Below the pieces are notes generated by a model. It worked only from the letters and a program-made list of their open reading frames with translations. It was not told the origin of the DNA and searched no databases. A DNA stretch of 64,000 bases from assembly GCA_905214955.1 (NCBI GenBank), contig CAJMON010000006.1, positions 1 to 64,000 of the forward strand, written 5' to 3'. Numbering within the stretch: position 1 is the first letter of the stretch; each line of letters begins with the position of its first letter. The stretch comes from an uncultured bacterium. Lineage in GTDB: Bacteria; Bacillota; Clostridia; Lachnospirales; Lachnospiraceae. The translations under genes and the position numbers were made by a program. Positions 17,749 to 26,790 of this stretch are shown in pieces.

Positions 17749-18552
17749 ATGGAGTATATTGGAAAAGAATACAATCAGGTGACAGGGCGGATTTTTGACA
17801 TCCAGAAATTTTCCATCCATGACGGGCCAGGAATCCGCACCATTGTTTTCCTGAAAGGATGTGCCCTGCGCTGCCGCTGGTGCTGCAACCCGGAATCCCA
17901 GAGCAGAGCCATCCAGAAGATGGTCCGCAATGGAAAAGAAGAGATCATCGGCCGTGATGTCACTGTGGAAGAAGTCATGGAAGAGGTGCTCAAAGACATG
18001 CCGCATTTCCGCCGCTCCGGCGGCGGGCTTACCCTTTCCGGAGGAGAGTCCCTGCTGCAGCCGGATTTTGCCAGTGCGTTGTTTCAGGCTGCAAAAGCAG
18101 CCGGGATCAACACTGCGCTGGAGTCCACCGGATTTGCAGATTTTGAGGTGATCAAAGAAAAGATTCTGCCCTGGCTGGATCTGTACCTGATGGATATCAA
18201 ACACATCAGCAGTGCCAAGCACAAGCTGTTTACCGGCCAGCCAAATGAACGGATTCTGGCTAATGCCAGAAAGATTGCAGAAAGCGGCCAGAAGCTGATT
18301 ATCCGGGTGCCGGTGATTCCTACCTTTAATGACACACCGGCGGAGATCCTGGAGATTGCCCAGTTTGCCAGAAGCCTTCCGGGCGTGGAACAGCTTCACC
18401 TGCTTCCCTATCACCGTCTGGGCCAGGACAAGTATGCGGGGCTTGGAAGAGAGTATCTGATGAGCCATATCGAACCGCCTGCAAATGAACATATGGAGAT
18501 GCTGCGGGAAGTGGCGGCCACCACCGGACTGCATGTGCAGGTCGGCGGCTGA
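17749..18552 (+). CDS. Glycyl radical enzyme activating enzyme (radical SAM)
   Basis: A 267-residue radical SAM activase for the preceding dehydratase. The [4Fe-4S] motif is CALRCRWC (CxxxCxxC), preceded by FSIHDGPGIRTIVFLKGC and followed by the GGE motif LTLSGGESLLQP. After the radical SAM motif the chain goes directly to NPESQS and an amphipathic stretch, with no cysteine-rich ferredoxin insertion. Many activases of diol dehydratases and related GREs carry that insertion with two extra clusters, so this is a compact, pyruvate formate-lyase-activase-like form. A terminator follows at 18571. Confidence 0.9.
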   Translation: MEYIGKEYNQVTGRIFDIQKFSIHDGPGIRTIVFLKGCALRCRWCCNPESQSRAIQKMVRNGKEEIIGRDVTVEEVMEEVLKDMPHFRRSGGGLTLSGGESLLQPDFASALFQAAKAAGINTALESTGFADFEVIKEKILPWLDLYLMDIKHISSAKHKLFTGQPNERILANARKIAESGQKLIIRVPVIPTFNDTPAEILEIAQFARSLPGVEQLHLLPYHRLGQDKYAGLGREYLMSHIEPPANEHMEMLREVAATTGLHVQVGG

Positions 18553-18570
18553 TCCCAAGGAAAGAAGAGC

Positions 18571-18599
18571 AATGCCGGTCTTTTTAAGGCCGGCATTTT
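18571..18599 (+). terminator. Intrinsic terminator after the diol dehydratase operon
   Basis: AATGCCGG (18571-18578) pairs with CCGGCATT (18590-18597), followed by TTTG-type sequence. It ends the DeoR-to-activase operon. Confidence 0.75.
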
Positions 18600-18606
18600 G
18601 TGTGCC

Positions 18607-18634
18607 TTGCGCGCAGATCAAATCAATGTTATAC
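18607..18634 (+). promoter_or_regulatory. Candidate promoter for the M16C peptidase gene
   Basis: TTGCGC (18607-18612) and TTATAC (18629-18634) are 16 nt apart, immediately after the terminator. If used, transcription would start almost exactly at the left arm of the long inverted repeat (18641). Confidence 0.4.
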
Positions 18635-18640
18635 TGTCAT

Positions 18641-18776
18641 CTAGTACAGTGAATACTAAGTAACCGCTATATGAACTTGTCTGATTTTTCGTTTGCTGGG
18701 CCGATTGACGACAACGCAGCAGATGAAGAAATTATCCTGCACCAATATAGCAGATACTTAGTATTCACTGTACCAG
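18641..18776. repeat. Long inverted repeat (32-nt arms) in the M16C leader
   Basis: The left arm at 18641-18672 and the right arm at 18745-18776 are reverse complements at about 29 of 32 positions by eye, with a 72-nt centre. The core shared by both arms is TACAGTGAATACTAAGTA. It could be a palindromic mobile element or a structured mRNA leader; a second, smaller hairpin (GGAAAGTCC with GGACTTCC, about 18781-18808) follows before the ribosome binding site. Confidence 0.75.
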
Positions 18777-18835
18777 CAACAGGAAAGTCCGGGCATGTCT
18801 GGACTTCCCAAGAAAAGAAAAGATGGAGGATATTT

Positions 18836-21781
18836 ATGACAAAGTATGAAATCCCGGCTTACGAACTGCTGGCAAGTGAAGAGCTTCCTGACATTCAGTC
18901 CGGCGGTTATTTATTCAAACATAAAAAAAGCGGCGCAAGAATCTGCGTGCTTTCCAATACCGATGAAAATAAAGTATTCAGCATTGCATTTCGGACTACT
19001 CCTTCCAACAGCACCGGTGTCGCCCACATTCTGGAGCACAGCACCCTCTGTGGAAGCCGGAAGTTTCCATCCAAAGATCCATTTGTGGAGCTGGTGAAAG
19101 GTTCTTTAAATACCTTTTTGAATGCCATGACCTACCCGGACAAGACCATGTATCCGGTGGCCAGCTGCAATGATAAGGATTTTGCAAACCTGATGGATGT
19201 GTATCTGGATGCGGTTTTTTATCCCAACATTTACAAACGGGATGAAATTTTCCGCCAGGAGGGCTGGAGCTATCATCTGGAGGAGCCGGAAGGAGAACTG
19301 ACCTACAACGGCGTGGTTTATAATGAAATGAAGGGCGCCTATTCTTCACCAGAAGATGTGCTGTCCAGAGAAATTCTCAATTCTTTGTATCCGGATACCA
19401 CCTACGGAAACGAATCCGGCGGAGACCCGGCCTGTATTCCGGATCTGACCTATGAGCAGTTTTTGGATTTTCACCGGAAATATTATCATCCCTCCAACTC
19501 CTATATTTACTTATATGGAAATATGGATGTGGCTGAGCGGCTGACCTGGCTTGACAAGGAGTATCTGTCCGCATTTGACAGCGCAGAGGTAGAGTCCGAG
19601 GTGGGAATCCAGCCGCCCTTCGAGAAAATGGCCAAAGTAGAGAAAAAATATTCCATAGCGGCAGGAGAAAGCCTGGAAGAGAATACCTATCTGGCATGGA
19701 ATGCATCTATTTCCGTAAGCGCAGATGTACAGCTGGCAAATGCCTTTGCAGTGATTGAGTACGTGCTGTTGTCTGCTCCTGGAGCTCCTTTAAAGCAGGC
19801 ACTTCTGGATGCAGGCCTTGGAAAAGACATTGACGGCAGCTACGACAGCGGCACCAGACAGCCGGTTTTTACCGTAGAAGCTAAATATGCAGATCCGGAC
19901 CAGGCAGACGCTTTTGTGGCAAAAATTTACGAAGTGCTGAAAGACCAGGCAGAAAAGGGGCTGGATGAAAAGGCCATTCTGGCCGGCATCAACTATATGG
20001 AATTCCGTTACCGGGAAGCCGATTACGGCATGTTCCCCAAGGGACTGATGTACGGACTGGATATCATGGATACCTGGCTGTATGACGAGAACCGTCCATT
20101 TGATTATGTGAAGCAGCTGGAAGCCTTTGCGTTCCTGAAAAAACAGGTAGGAACTGGCTACTATGAAGAACTGATCAAAAAATGGCTTCTGAACAATCCA
20201 CATACCTCTCTGGTGGTGATTGAACCGGAGCGGGGACTGTCTGCGAAGACAGACGAAGCGTTAAAACAGAAGCTGGCAGCCTACAAAGAAAGCCTGACAA
20301 AAGAACAGGTACAGGAGCTTGTGGACCGCACCAAAGAACTGGAAACCTTCCAGGAGACACCGTCTTCCAAAGAAGAACTGGAAGCCATTAAGCTGCTGAC
20401 CAGAGAAGATATCCGCAAGAAGACCCATCCTTTGTACAACACCGTATACAAAAGCGGAGAGACCACACTTCTGCACCATGATGTGTTTACCAACGGCATC
20501 GGCTATCTGAATCTGATGTTCAATTTAAGTTATGTTCCGGTGGAATATCTGCCCTATCTGGGTCTGTTAAAAGCCTGCTTAGGCATGATGAATACAGAGC
20601 ATTACCATTATGGTGAGCTGTTTAATGAAATCAATCGCCAGACCGGCGGGATCCGGGCAGCCATCGAGAGCTTTGAAAACCGCAAGGAAGAAGGAAAGGC
20701 CACCAGATGGTTTGAACTGCGTTCCAAAGCGATGTACGACAAGATTCCCTTTATCTACGAGATGATTCAGGAAATCGTATTTACCACAGACTTTACGGAT
20801 GAGAAGCGGTTAAAAGAAATTCTCGCAGAAGAGAAATCCAGACTTCAGGGATCATTGGCGTCGGCAGGACATTCCACGGCAGCTGTGCGGGCAACGGCAT
20901 ATTTTTCTGCAGGAAGCGCATTTAGTGATGCCATCAGCGGCATTGGCTATTATAAATTCATCGAGGATGTACAGGAGCATTTTGAGGAGAAAAAAGACCA
21001 CCTGATCATGAGCCTGAAAGGCCTGATGAAGCTGATTTTCCGCAGGGATACCCTGATGGTAAGCTATACTTCCGATCAGGAAGGCTTTGCCCAGATTCCG
21101 GCACTGACAGAGGAGTTCAAATCCACCCTTCCGGCAGAAGAGATGCCAAAAGCAGAGACCATAAGACCTCTTGGACTGAAAAATGAAGGCTTTACCACCG
21201 CATCCAAAGTTCAGTATGTGTGCCGGGCAGGAAACTTCAAAAAAGCAGGCTATGCCTACCACGGCGCGTTAAAGATTCTGAAAGTCATTATGAGTTATGA
21301 TTATCTGTGGATCAATGTCCGAGTCAAAGGAGGGGCTTATGGCTGCATGAGTGCTTTTGGATATGGCGGAAACGGATTCTTTGTTTCCTACCGGGATCCC
21401 AACCTTTCCCAGACACTGAAAGTTTACGAGGGAGTTCCGGAGTATGTACGGAATTTTGATGCAGATGAGCGGGAGATGACCAAGTATGTCATTGGTGCCA
21501 TCAGTGATATGGATACCCCGTTAAATCCCAGCGCCAAAGGAGACCGCTCTCTGACAGCTTATATGAGCGGTTATACAGAGGAAGATTATCAGAAAGAACG
21601 AGATCAGGTGCTTGGCGCCAGTGTGGACGATATCCGTGCCCTGGCACCGCTTATGGAGGCGATTTTAAAAGAAGGGGCTGTCTGCGCTATCGGCGGAGAA
21701 GAAAAACTGGAAGCAGAGAAAGAATTGTTTAAAGAGCTGAAGCCTCTTATTGGAACAACGGAGGAAACTGATGGAGAATAA
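18836..21781 (+). CDS. M16C-family zinc metalloprotease (PreP/insulinase-like)
   Basis: A 981-residue pitrilysin-type protease. The inverted zinc motif HILEH lies at residues 64-68 and the third ligand is in NGVVYNEMKGAYSS. The rest follows the four-domain M16C layout, including the late GGAYGCMSAFGYGG segment. No signal peptide is present, so it likely degrades peptides in the cytosol. The reading frame extends upstream to 18671, but GGAGG at about 18825 sits 6 nt before the ATG at 18836, and the upstream codons fall in the inverted repeat. The last bases overlap the start of era by 11 nt. Confidence 0.9.
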   Translation: MTKYEIPAYELLASEELPDIQSGGYLFKHKKSGARICVLSNTDENKVFSIAFRTTPSNSTGVAHILEHSTLCGSRKFPSKDPFVELVKGSLNTFLNAMTYPDKTMYPVASCNDKDFANLMDVYLDAVFYPNIYKRDEIFRQEGWSYHLEEPEGELTYNGVVYNEMKGAYSSPEDVLSREILNSLYPDTTYGNESGGDPACIPDLTYEQFLDFHRKYYHPSNSYIYLYGNMDVAERLTWLDKEYLSAFDSAEVESEVGIQPPFEKMAKVEKKYSIAAGESLEENTYLAWNASISVSADVQLANAFAVIEYVLLSAPGAPLKQALLDAGLGKDIDGSYDSGTRQPVFTVEAKYADPDQADAFVAKIYEVLKDQAEKGLDEKAILAGINYMEFRYREADYGMFPKGLMYGLDIMDTWLYDENRPFDYVKQLEAFAFLKKQVGTGYYEELIKKWLLNNPHTSLVVIEPERGLSAKTDEALKQKLAAYKESLTKEQVQELVDRTKELETFQETPSSKEELEAIKLLTREDIRKKTHPLYNTVYKSGETTLLHHDVFTNGIGYLNLMFNLSYVPVEYLPYLGLLKACLGMMNTEHYHYGELFNEINRQTGGIRAAIESFENRKEEGKATRWFELRSKAMYDKIPFIYEMIQEIVFTTDFTDEKRLKEILAEEKSRLQGSLASAGHSTAAVRATAYFSAGSAFSDAISGIGYYKFIEDVQEHFEEKKDHLIMSLKGLMKLIFRRDTLMVSYTSDQEGFAQIPALTEEFKSTLPAEEMPKAETIRPLGLKNEGFTTASKVQYVCRAGNFKKAGYAYHGALKILKVIMSYDYLWINVRVKGGAYGCMSAFGYGGNGFFVSYRDPNLSQTLKVYEGVPEYVRNFDADEREMTKYVIGAISDMDTPLNPSAKGDRSLTAYMSGYTEEDYQKERDQVLGASVDDIRALAPLMEAILKEGAVCAIGGEEKLEAEKELFKELKPLIGTTEETDGE

Positions 21782-22679
21782 AAATTTTAAATCCGGGTTT
21801 GTGACTTTGATTGGACGGCCCAATGTGGGAAAATCCACACTGATGAACCATCTTATCGGCCAGAAGATTGCCATTACATCCAAGAAGCCCCAGACCACCA
21901 GAAACCGGATTCAGACTGTGTATACCTGTGAGCAGGGACAGATCGTATTTGTGGATACACCGGGCATTCACAAAGCGAAAAACAAACTGGGTGAGTACAT
22001 GGTTAATGTGGCAGAGCGGACTCTGTCAGAGGTCGATGTGATTCTGTGGCTGGTAGAGCCTACCACCTTTATCGGTGCCGGAGAACGCCATATTGCAGAG
22101 CAGTTAAAAAAGACTAAAACACCGGTGATTCTGGTGATCAATAAGATTGATACCGTGAAACGGGACGAGATTCTGCTGTTCATCGATACGTACCGGAAAA
22201 TCTGTGACTTTGCAGAGATCGTTCCGGCTTCCGCCCTGAAAGGCCAGAATCTGCAGGAAGTCATTGACGTGATCTTTAAATATCTGCCCTACGGTCCGCA
22301 GTTTTATGATGAGGACACCGTGACAGACCAGCCAATGCGCCAGATCGCATCGGAAATGATCCGGGAAAAGGCCCTGCGCTCCCTGGATGAGGAGATTCCT
22401 CACGGAATTGCCGTGTACATTGACCGGATGGAAGAGCGCAAAGGCGGTCATATCATGGACATTGATGCCACCATCGTCTGCGAAAGAGATTCCCATAAAG
22501 GAATTATCATTGGAAAAGGCGGAGCTATGCTTCGCAAGATCGGAAGCCTGGCAAGAAAAGATATCGAAGAGATGCTGGAGATGCAGGTGAATTTAAAACT
22601 CTGGGTAAAAGTCAAAAAGGATTGGCGGGACAGTGATTTCTTAATCAAGAATTTCGGCTACGACAAAAAGGATATCTGA
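21771..22679 (+). CDS. era: GTPase Era
   Basis: A 302-residue ribosome-assembly GTPase. G1 is GRPNVGKS, G3 is in VFVDTPGIH, G4 is NKID, and the C-terminal KH domain has the GIIIGKGGAMLRKIG loop that binds 16S rRNA. The ATG at 21771 lies inside the end of the M16C gene and is preceded by GGAGGAAACTG. The order Era then RecO is common in Firmicutes. Length and motifs are normal. Confidence 0.96.
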   Translation: MENKNFKSGFVTLIGRPNVGKSTLMNHLIGQKIAITSKKPQTTRNRIQTVYTCEQGQIVFVDTPGIHKAKNKLGEYMVNVAERTLSEVDVILWLVEPTTFIGAGERHIAEQLKKTKTPVILVINKIDTVKRDEILLFIDTYRKICDFAEIVPASALKGQNLQEVIDVIFKYLPYGPQFYDEDTVTDQPMRQIASEMIREKALRSLDEEIPHGIAVYIDRMEERKGGHIMDIDATIVCERDSHKGIIIGKGGAMLRKIGSLARKDIEEMLEMQVNLKLWVKVKKDWRDSDFLIKNFGYDKKDI

Positions 22680-22681
22680 CC

Positions 22682-23422
22682 ATGAATGATGTACTGACCC
22701 TGACCGGGATGGTGCTTGTGGCAGCGCCGGCTGGGGAATACGATAAGCGCCTTGTGATTCTGACAAAGGAGCGGGGAAAGATCACCGCATTTGCCAGGGG
22801 AGCCAGAAGGCCAAACAGCGTCCTTCTGGCAGCGGCCAGTCCCTTTGCTTTTGGAAAATTCGGGGTGTTTCCAGGAAGGGATACATACCGGCTGGTGTCT
22901 GCGGAAATCCAGAATTATTTCCGGGAACTGTCCTTGGATGTAACAGGGGTGTACTATGGATTTTATTTTCTGGAAACCGCAGATTATCAGATCCGGGAAA
23001 ATATGGACGGAAGCCAGATGCTGAAGCTTTTGTATGCATCGCTTCTTGCCCTGGAAAAACCCAGCCTTCCAAGGAAGCTGGTGCGCGCAGTGTTTGAACT
23101 GAAAACCATGGTATTAAACGGAGAATACCCGGAAGTGTTCCAGTGTGCCTGCTGTGGAAAAAAGGGAGAACTTTTCGGCTATGTGCCGGAAGAAAACGGA
23201 CTGGTGTGCAAAGGCTGCGCAAGGGGGCGCCGGCACGTGCTGAGAACAGAAGCTTCTGCAGTGTATGCCCTGCAGTTTATTGTGGCAACTCCCATTGAAA
23301 AGCTGTATACTTTTACAGTTTCGCCCCAGGTGTTGGAGCAGATTTCGGGAATTCTCGACTCATTTCGGAAAAAATGGACAGACCATGAGTTTAAATCCCT
23401 GGAAATCCTTGAGAGCCTGTGA
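22682..23422 (+). CDS. recO: DNA repair protein RecO
   Basis: A 246-residue RecO. The N-terminal OB-fold region has TLTGMVLVAAPAGEYDKRLVILTKERGK, and the zinc site uses CACCGK and CKGC near residues 157-179. RecO mediates RecF-pathway recombination by loading RecA on SSB-coated DNA. The gene begins 2 nt after era. Confidence 0.93.
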   Translation: MNDVLTLTGMVLVAAPAGEYDKRLVILTKERGKITAFARGARRPNSVLLAAASPFAFGKFGVFPGRDTYRLVSAEIQNYFRELSLDVTGVYYGFYFLETADYQIRENMDGSQMLKLLYASLLALEKPSLPRKLVRAVFELKTMVLNGEYPEVFQCACCGKKGELFGYVPEENGLVCKGCARGRRHVLRTEASAVYALQFIVATPIEKLYTFTVSPQVLEQISGILDSFRKKWTDHEFKSLEILESL

Positions 23423-23431
23423 AAGTTTAGG

Positions 23432-23460
23432 TTGAAAAGAAAGGCGTGACAAGGTATAAT
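23432..23460 (+). promoter_or_regulatory. Promoter of the lipoprotein-glyS pair
   Basis: TTGAAA (23432-23437) and TATAAT (23455-23460) with 17-nt spacing lie about 50 nt before the lipoprotein start. Confidence 0.65.
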
Positions 23461-23511
23461 TAGAAATCAGTACCGATGATGGTATGGACGAAAAACTGGC
23501 AGGAGGCTCTT

Positions 23512-24210
23512 ATGAAAAAGGCGAAAGTCCTAGTAATCGCTGCAGCAGCCCTGGGTATTTTTACAGGATGTTCCAAATTTGAACCGGATGGGACTGCGGT
23601 CCTGGCTGGGAAAAATGGCAAAGTAACTGCAGTTGTGATGGAAGCCCTGGATCAGAGCTATTATGATTCCACGGAACTTCAGAATCTGATTAACACAAGT
23701 GTAGCAGAGTACAATGCATCTGCAGGCACAGAAAAGATTAAGGTAAAAAAATTCCAGGCATCTGACCAGAAAGCAGAGCTGACGATGGAGTATGCAGGCG
23801 GTGCGGATTATGCAGCGTTTAATGATGTGGCTTTTTTTACCGGTGATATACTGAGCGCTTATGATGCAGGATATAGTTTTGACACGACGTTCCAGAAAAT
23901 TGAAAAAGGAAATGTGGTGAATGCATCGGTAAACCGCAGTGAAGTGCTGAACAGTTACAATTACTACACGGTGATTCTGGAGGAGCCTATGGAGGTTCAG
24001 GTGGAAGGCAGCCTTGTTTATGTAAGCTCCAATGTGGAAGTGACTGGGAAGAACACCTGCCGCGTGCTGGCATCCGGCAGTACAGCCAGTACCAGTGCCG
24101 AGGAGACAGAAAATTCCACCATGGAGGACGGTACTGTGGTTCTTTCGCCCACCAGCGTGACGGGAACCAGAAGCAGCGAAAGTGAACTCGCTTATATTAT
24201 GTATGAATAA
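23512..24210 (+). CDS. Lipoprotein of unknown function
   Basis: A 232-residue secreted lipoprotein. The signal peptide MKKAKVLVIAAAALGIFTGC ends with the lipobox cysteine at residue 20. The body is acidic and ends in a Ser/Thr/Glu-rich segment. AGGAGG lies 5 nt before this ATG; an earlier in-frame ATG at 23476 lacks such a site. I do not recognise the fold. It is placed between recO and glyS, a neighbourhood I associate with Lachnospiraceae genomes, but no function follows from that. Confidence 0.8.
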   Translation: MKKAKVLVIAAAALGIFTGCSKFEPDGTAVLAGKNGKVTAVVMEALDQSYYDSTELQNLINTSVAEYNASAGTEKIKVKKFQASDQKAELTMEYAGGADYAAFNDVAFFTGDILSAYDAGYSFDTTFQKIEKGNVVNASVNRSEVLNSYNYYTVILEEPMEVQVEGSLVYVSSNVEVTGKNTCRVLASGSTASTSAEETENSTMEDGTVVLSPTSVTGTRSSESELAYIMYE

Positions 24211-24231
24211 GAAAAAAGGTAGGACGAGACA

Positions 24232-25620
24232 ATGGAAAAAACAATGGAAAAAATCGTGGCCCTTGCGAAAAACAGAGGTTTCGTATATCCAGGTTCCGAG
24301 ATCTACGGCGGACTGGCAAATACATGGGATTACGGAAATCTGGGCGTTGAGCTGAAGAACAACGTAAAACAGGCCTGGTGGAAAAAGTTCGTCACAGAGA
24401 ATCCCTACAACGTCGGCGTAGACTGTGCGATTCTGATGAACCCGCAGACCTGGGTAGCATCTGGACATCTGGGCGGTTTTTCCGATCCCCTTATGGACTG
24501 CAAAGAGTGCCATGAGCGTTTTCGTGCCGACAAGCTGATAGAGGATTACAGCCAGGAACATGGAATTGAACTGAAAAATTCCGTAGACGCCTGGAGCCAG
24601 GAAGAGATGATGGAGTTCATCAATGAGAACAATGTTCCCTGTCCTTCCTGTGGAAAACACAACTTTACCGATATCCGTCAGTTCAATCTGATGTTCAAGA
24701 CCTTCCAGGGTGTTACAGAGGATGCCAAGAACACCGTATATCTGCGTCCGGAAACTGCACAGGGTATTTTCGTAAACTTCAAGAATGTACAGCGTACTTC
24801 CAGAAAGAAAATCCCCTTTGGTATCGGACAGATCGGAAAATCATTCCGTAATGAGATTACTCCTGGAAACTTTACCTTCCGTACCAGAGAGTTCGAACAG
24901 ATGGAGCTGGAGTTCTTCTGTGAGCCGGGTACTGACCTGGAGTGGTTTGCATACTGGAAACAGTACTGCATTGATTTTCTGAAAAATCTGGGCATGAAAG
25001 ATGATGAGATGCGTGCCAGAGATCATGAACCGGAAGAACTGTGCTTCTACAGCAAAGCCACCACAGACTTGGAGTTCTTATTCCCGTTTGGATGGGGCGA
25101 ACTGTGGGGGATTGCAGACCGTACCGATTATGACCTGACTCAGCATCAGAACGTATCCGGACAGGATCTGACCTACTTTGATGGTGAGAAGAAAGAGCGT
25201 TATATTCCGTATGTTATTGAGCCGTCTCTGGGAGCAGACCGTGTGGTTCTGGCTTTCCTGTGCAGCGCTTATGACGAAGAAGAATTAGAGGGCGGAGATG
25301 TGCGTACTGTGCTGCATTTCCATCCGGCACTGGCACCTGTAAAAGTCGGTGTGCTGCCGCTGTCCAAGAAACTGGGCGAGGGTGCAGAGAAAGTATATGC
25401 AATGCTTTCCAAGAAATGGAACTGCGAATACGATGACAGAGGAAACATCGGAAAGCGTTACCGCAGACAGGATGAGATTGGTACTCCGTTCTGCGTAACC
25501 TATGACTTTGAGTCTGAGACCGATGGTGCCGTGACTGTCCGCTTCCGTGACAGCATGGAGCAGGAGCGTGTAAAGATTGACGAGCTTACCGCTTATCTGG
25601 AAGAAAAAATGCAGTTCTAA
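24232..25620 (+). CDS. glyS: Glycyl-tRNA synthetase (alpha2 type)
   Basis: A 462-residue class II aminoacyl-tRNA synthetase that charges tRNA-Gly. It is the single-chain dimeric form, with the N-terminal [19 protein letters not shown], class II motif 2 region [19 protein letters not shown] and motif 3 GADRV, plus the anticodon-binding domain at the end. It begins 21 nt after the lipoprotein gene. No T-box leader is present before it, unlike many Firmicute glycyl-tRNA synthetase genes. Confidence 0.95.
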   Translation: MEKTMEKIVALAKNRGFVYPGSEIYGGLANTWDYGNLGVELKNNVKQAWWKKFVTENPYNVGVDCAILMNPQTWVASGHLGGFSDPLMDCKECHERFRADKLIEDYSQEHGIELKNSVDAWSQEEMMEFINENNVPCPSCGKHNFTDIRQFNLMFKTFQGVTEDAKNTVYLRPETAQGIFVNFKNVQRTSRKKIPFGIGQIGKSFRNEITPGNFTFRTREFEQMELEFFCEPGTDLEWFAYWKQYCIDFLKNLGMKDDEMRARDHEPEELCFYSKATTDLEFLFPFGWGELWGIADRTDYDLTQHQNVSGQDLTYFDGEKKERYIPYVIEPSLGADRVVLAFLCSAYDEEELEGGDVRTVLHFHPALAPVKVGVLPLSKKLGEGAEKVYAMLSKKWNCEYDDRGNIGKRYRRQDEIGTPFCVTYDFESETDGAVTVRFRDSMEQERVKIDELTAYLEEKMQF

Positions 25621-25633
25621 ATAGGTTTATTTT

Positions 25634-25775
25634 GTAACTGTTCAGAGCCAAGCAAAATTTCATAAAACAGGTGTAAAATGCTTGCATTTTTAAGACTGTT
25701 TTTGAAATTTTATTTGGCGGATACGCCACACCGACGAAATGCGTAGCATTTTGGAGGTTGGCTCTGAACAGTTAC
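25634..25775. repeat. MITE-like palindromic element with 18-bp terminal inverted repeats
   Basis: Perfect 18-bp termini, GTAACTGTTCAGAGCCAA (25634-25651) and its reverse complement (25758-25775), bound a 142-bp AT-rich element with nested hairpins: AAAATGC/GCATTTT, a longer CAAAATTTC/GAAATTTT stem, GGCG-GATA-CGCC and AAATGC/GCATTT. It has no ORF. It lies between the convergent ends of glyS and the nucleoside hydrolase gene and may act as a two-way terminator. Target-site duplication is unclear. Confidence 0.8.
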
Positions 25776-25794
25776 GATAATTGTGAAAATGGGT

Positions 25795-26727
25795 TTATTG
25801 TGCCAGTTTCCGGAACAGGTCTGCGAACAGATTGTCCCGCTTAATATGATATACGTACTTGATAAAATGCCGGGTGTCATCAAAGGCAAACCGGTCATCA
25901 TATTCCGGAATGGGGCTGTGGATCAGACAGTCTTTTTCGAAATCACCATCCAGCAGCCAGGCAACGGCGGTGACATCCCAGATAGCTCTTGTCCAGGTAG
26001 GGGCATCGGTCCAGCGCTTGGCTTCAGCAGTAGTGACATCTATCAAATAATCACAGAGTTTGTTCTTTCCTCGAAGATGTGCCTCCAGTTCCGGCCCGCT
26101 GGTGGTGAAAGCGGAAACCACGCCCATGCAGGGAAGCTGTACCAGAGGAACCCCGCAGCCAAACACGATTCTGGCAGCAGCTACATCCTGGTACAGATTG
26201 AACTCCCGGTTGTTCGGCCAGTGGATGGAATTGCCGCCAAGCCATACCAGGACGATGCGGTTTTTGATTTCCGGATTTAAGAGCAGGGCGGAAGCCACAT
26301 TGGTAATGGCTGCAATGGCGACCACATACAGAGGATGCTCTTCGGAATATTCCATGGCACGTTCAGCTAAATCTTTGGCTGCATCGGAAACTACCGGCTC
26401 TGTTTCAGAGGGAAGATAGCTTGTGGAGCCCCGGAAAACCCGGTCTTTTAAATCTTCCCGTTCCATCAGAGTGAGAACGTTCATGATCTCATGGTAGCTT
26501 TTTTCCATACCGTCTGCAGGTCCTGTGGATTTGTCATTGTAGAAGGGAGCGGCGTAGACGGCTTTCAGGTTCAGCTTTTCATCAGAGCGGATCAGATAGG
26601 CCAGAGCAAACTGGTCATCGATCTCATTGTAAGTATCGGTGTCCAGCACTACATCAATTTTTCCTGCCGGTTTTTCAAGACGCTTTATCAGTTTCGCTTG
26701 ATCCATAAATTCTTTTTCGTTTTTCAT
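25795..26727 (-). CDS. Inosine/uridine-preferring nucleoside hydrolase family protein
   Basis: A 310-residue hydrolase of the IunH family. The calcium-binding signature is in VVLDTDTYNEIDDQFAL, with the later conserved AIAAITNVASALL and WDVTAVAWLL segments. The family splits nucleosides into free ribose and base, in the cytosol. AAGGAG lies before the ATG at 26727. It is transcribed divergently from a LacI-ribokinase fusion across a 184-nt region with tandem operator-like palindromes; released ribose would be the natural substrate and possible inducer of that partner. Confidence 0.9.
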   Translation of the reverse strand: MKNEKEFMDQAKLIKRLEKPAGKIDVVLDTDTYNEIDDQFALAYLIRSDEKLNLKAVYAAPFYNDKSTGPADGMEKSYHEIMNVLTLMEREDLKDRVFRGSTSYLPSETEPVVSDAAKDLAERAMEYSEEHPLYVVAIAAITNVASALLLNPEIKNRIVLVWLGGNSIHWPNNREFNLYQDVAAARIVFGCGVPLVQLPCMGVVSAFTTSGPELEAHLRGKNKLCDYLIDVTTAEAKRWTDAPTWTRAIWDVTAVAWLLDGDFEKDCLIHSPIPEYDDRFAFDDTRHFIKYVYHIKRDNLFADLFRKLAQ

Positions 26728-26764
26728 AGCACTCCTTTTACCAATGTGGTATAATAATGATAAT

Positions 26765-26790
26765 GAAAATGTTTTCTTAAAATGTTTTCT
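26765..26790. promoter_or_regulatory. Tandem LacI-type operator candidates
   Basis: GAAAATGTTTTC (26765-26776) and TTAAAATGTTTTC (26777-26789) are two similar imperfect palindromes. LacI-family operators commonly have this GAAAA-centre-TTTTC form. They overlap the presumed minus-strand promoter of the nucleoside hydrolase (TTAAGA, 18 nt, TATTAT), so repression by the divergent regulator is plausible. Confidence 0.5.

Noticed and set aside
12681..18552. Bacterial microcompartment locus
   Set aside because: No shell-protein gene is found near the diol dehydratase.
17683..18621. Minus-strand frame of over 300 codons opposite the GRE activase
   Set aside because: Antisense shadow of a well-supported radical SAM gene; composition is typical of reverse-complement reading.
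769..18650. Recurrent CTAGTACA-type strings near 769, 926, 11668 and 18641
   Set aside because: Only 8-9 bases are shared and the contexts differ; too short to call a repeat family without a search.
24210..24232. T-box riboswitch before glyS
   Set aside because: Only 21 nt separate glyS from the lipoprotein gene, and the upstream promoter leader shows no T-box sequence.
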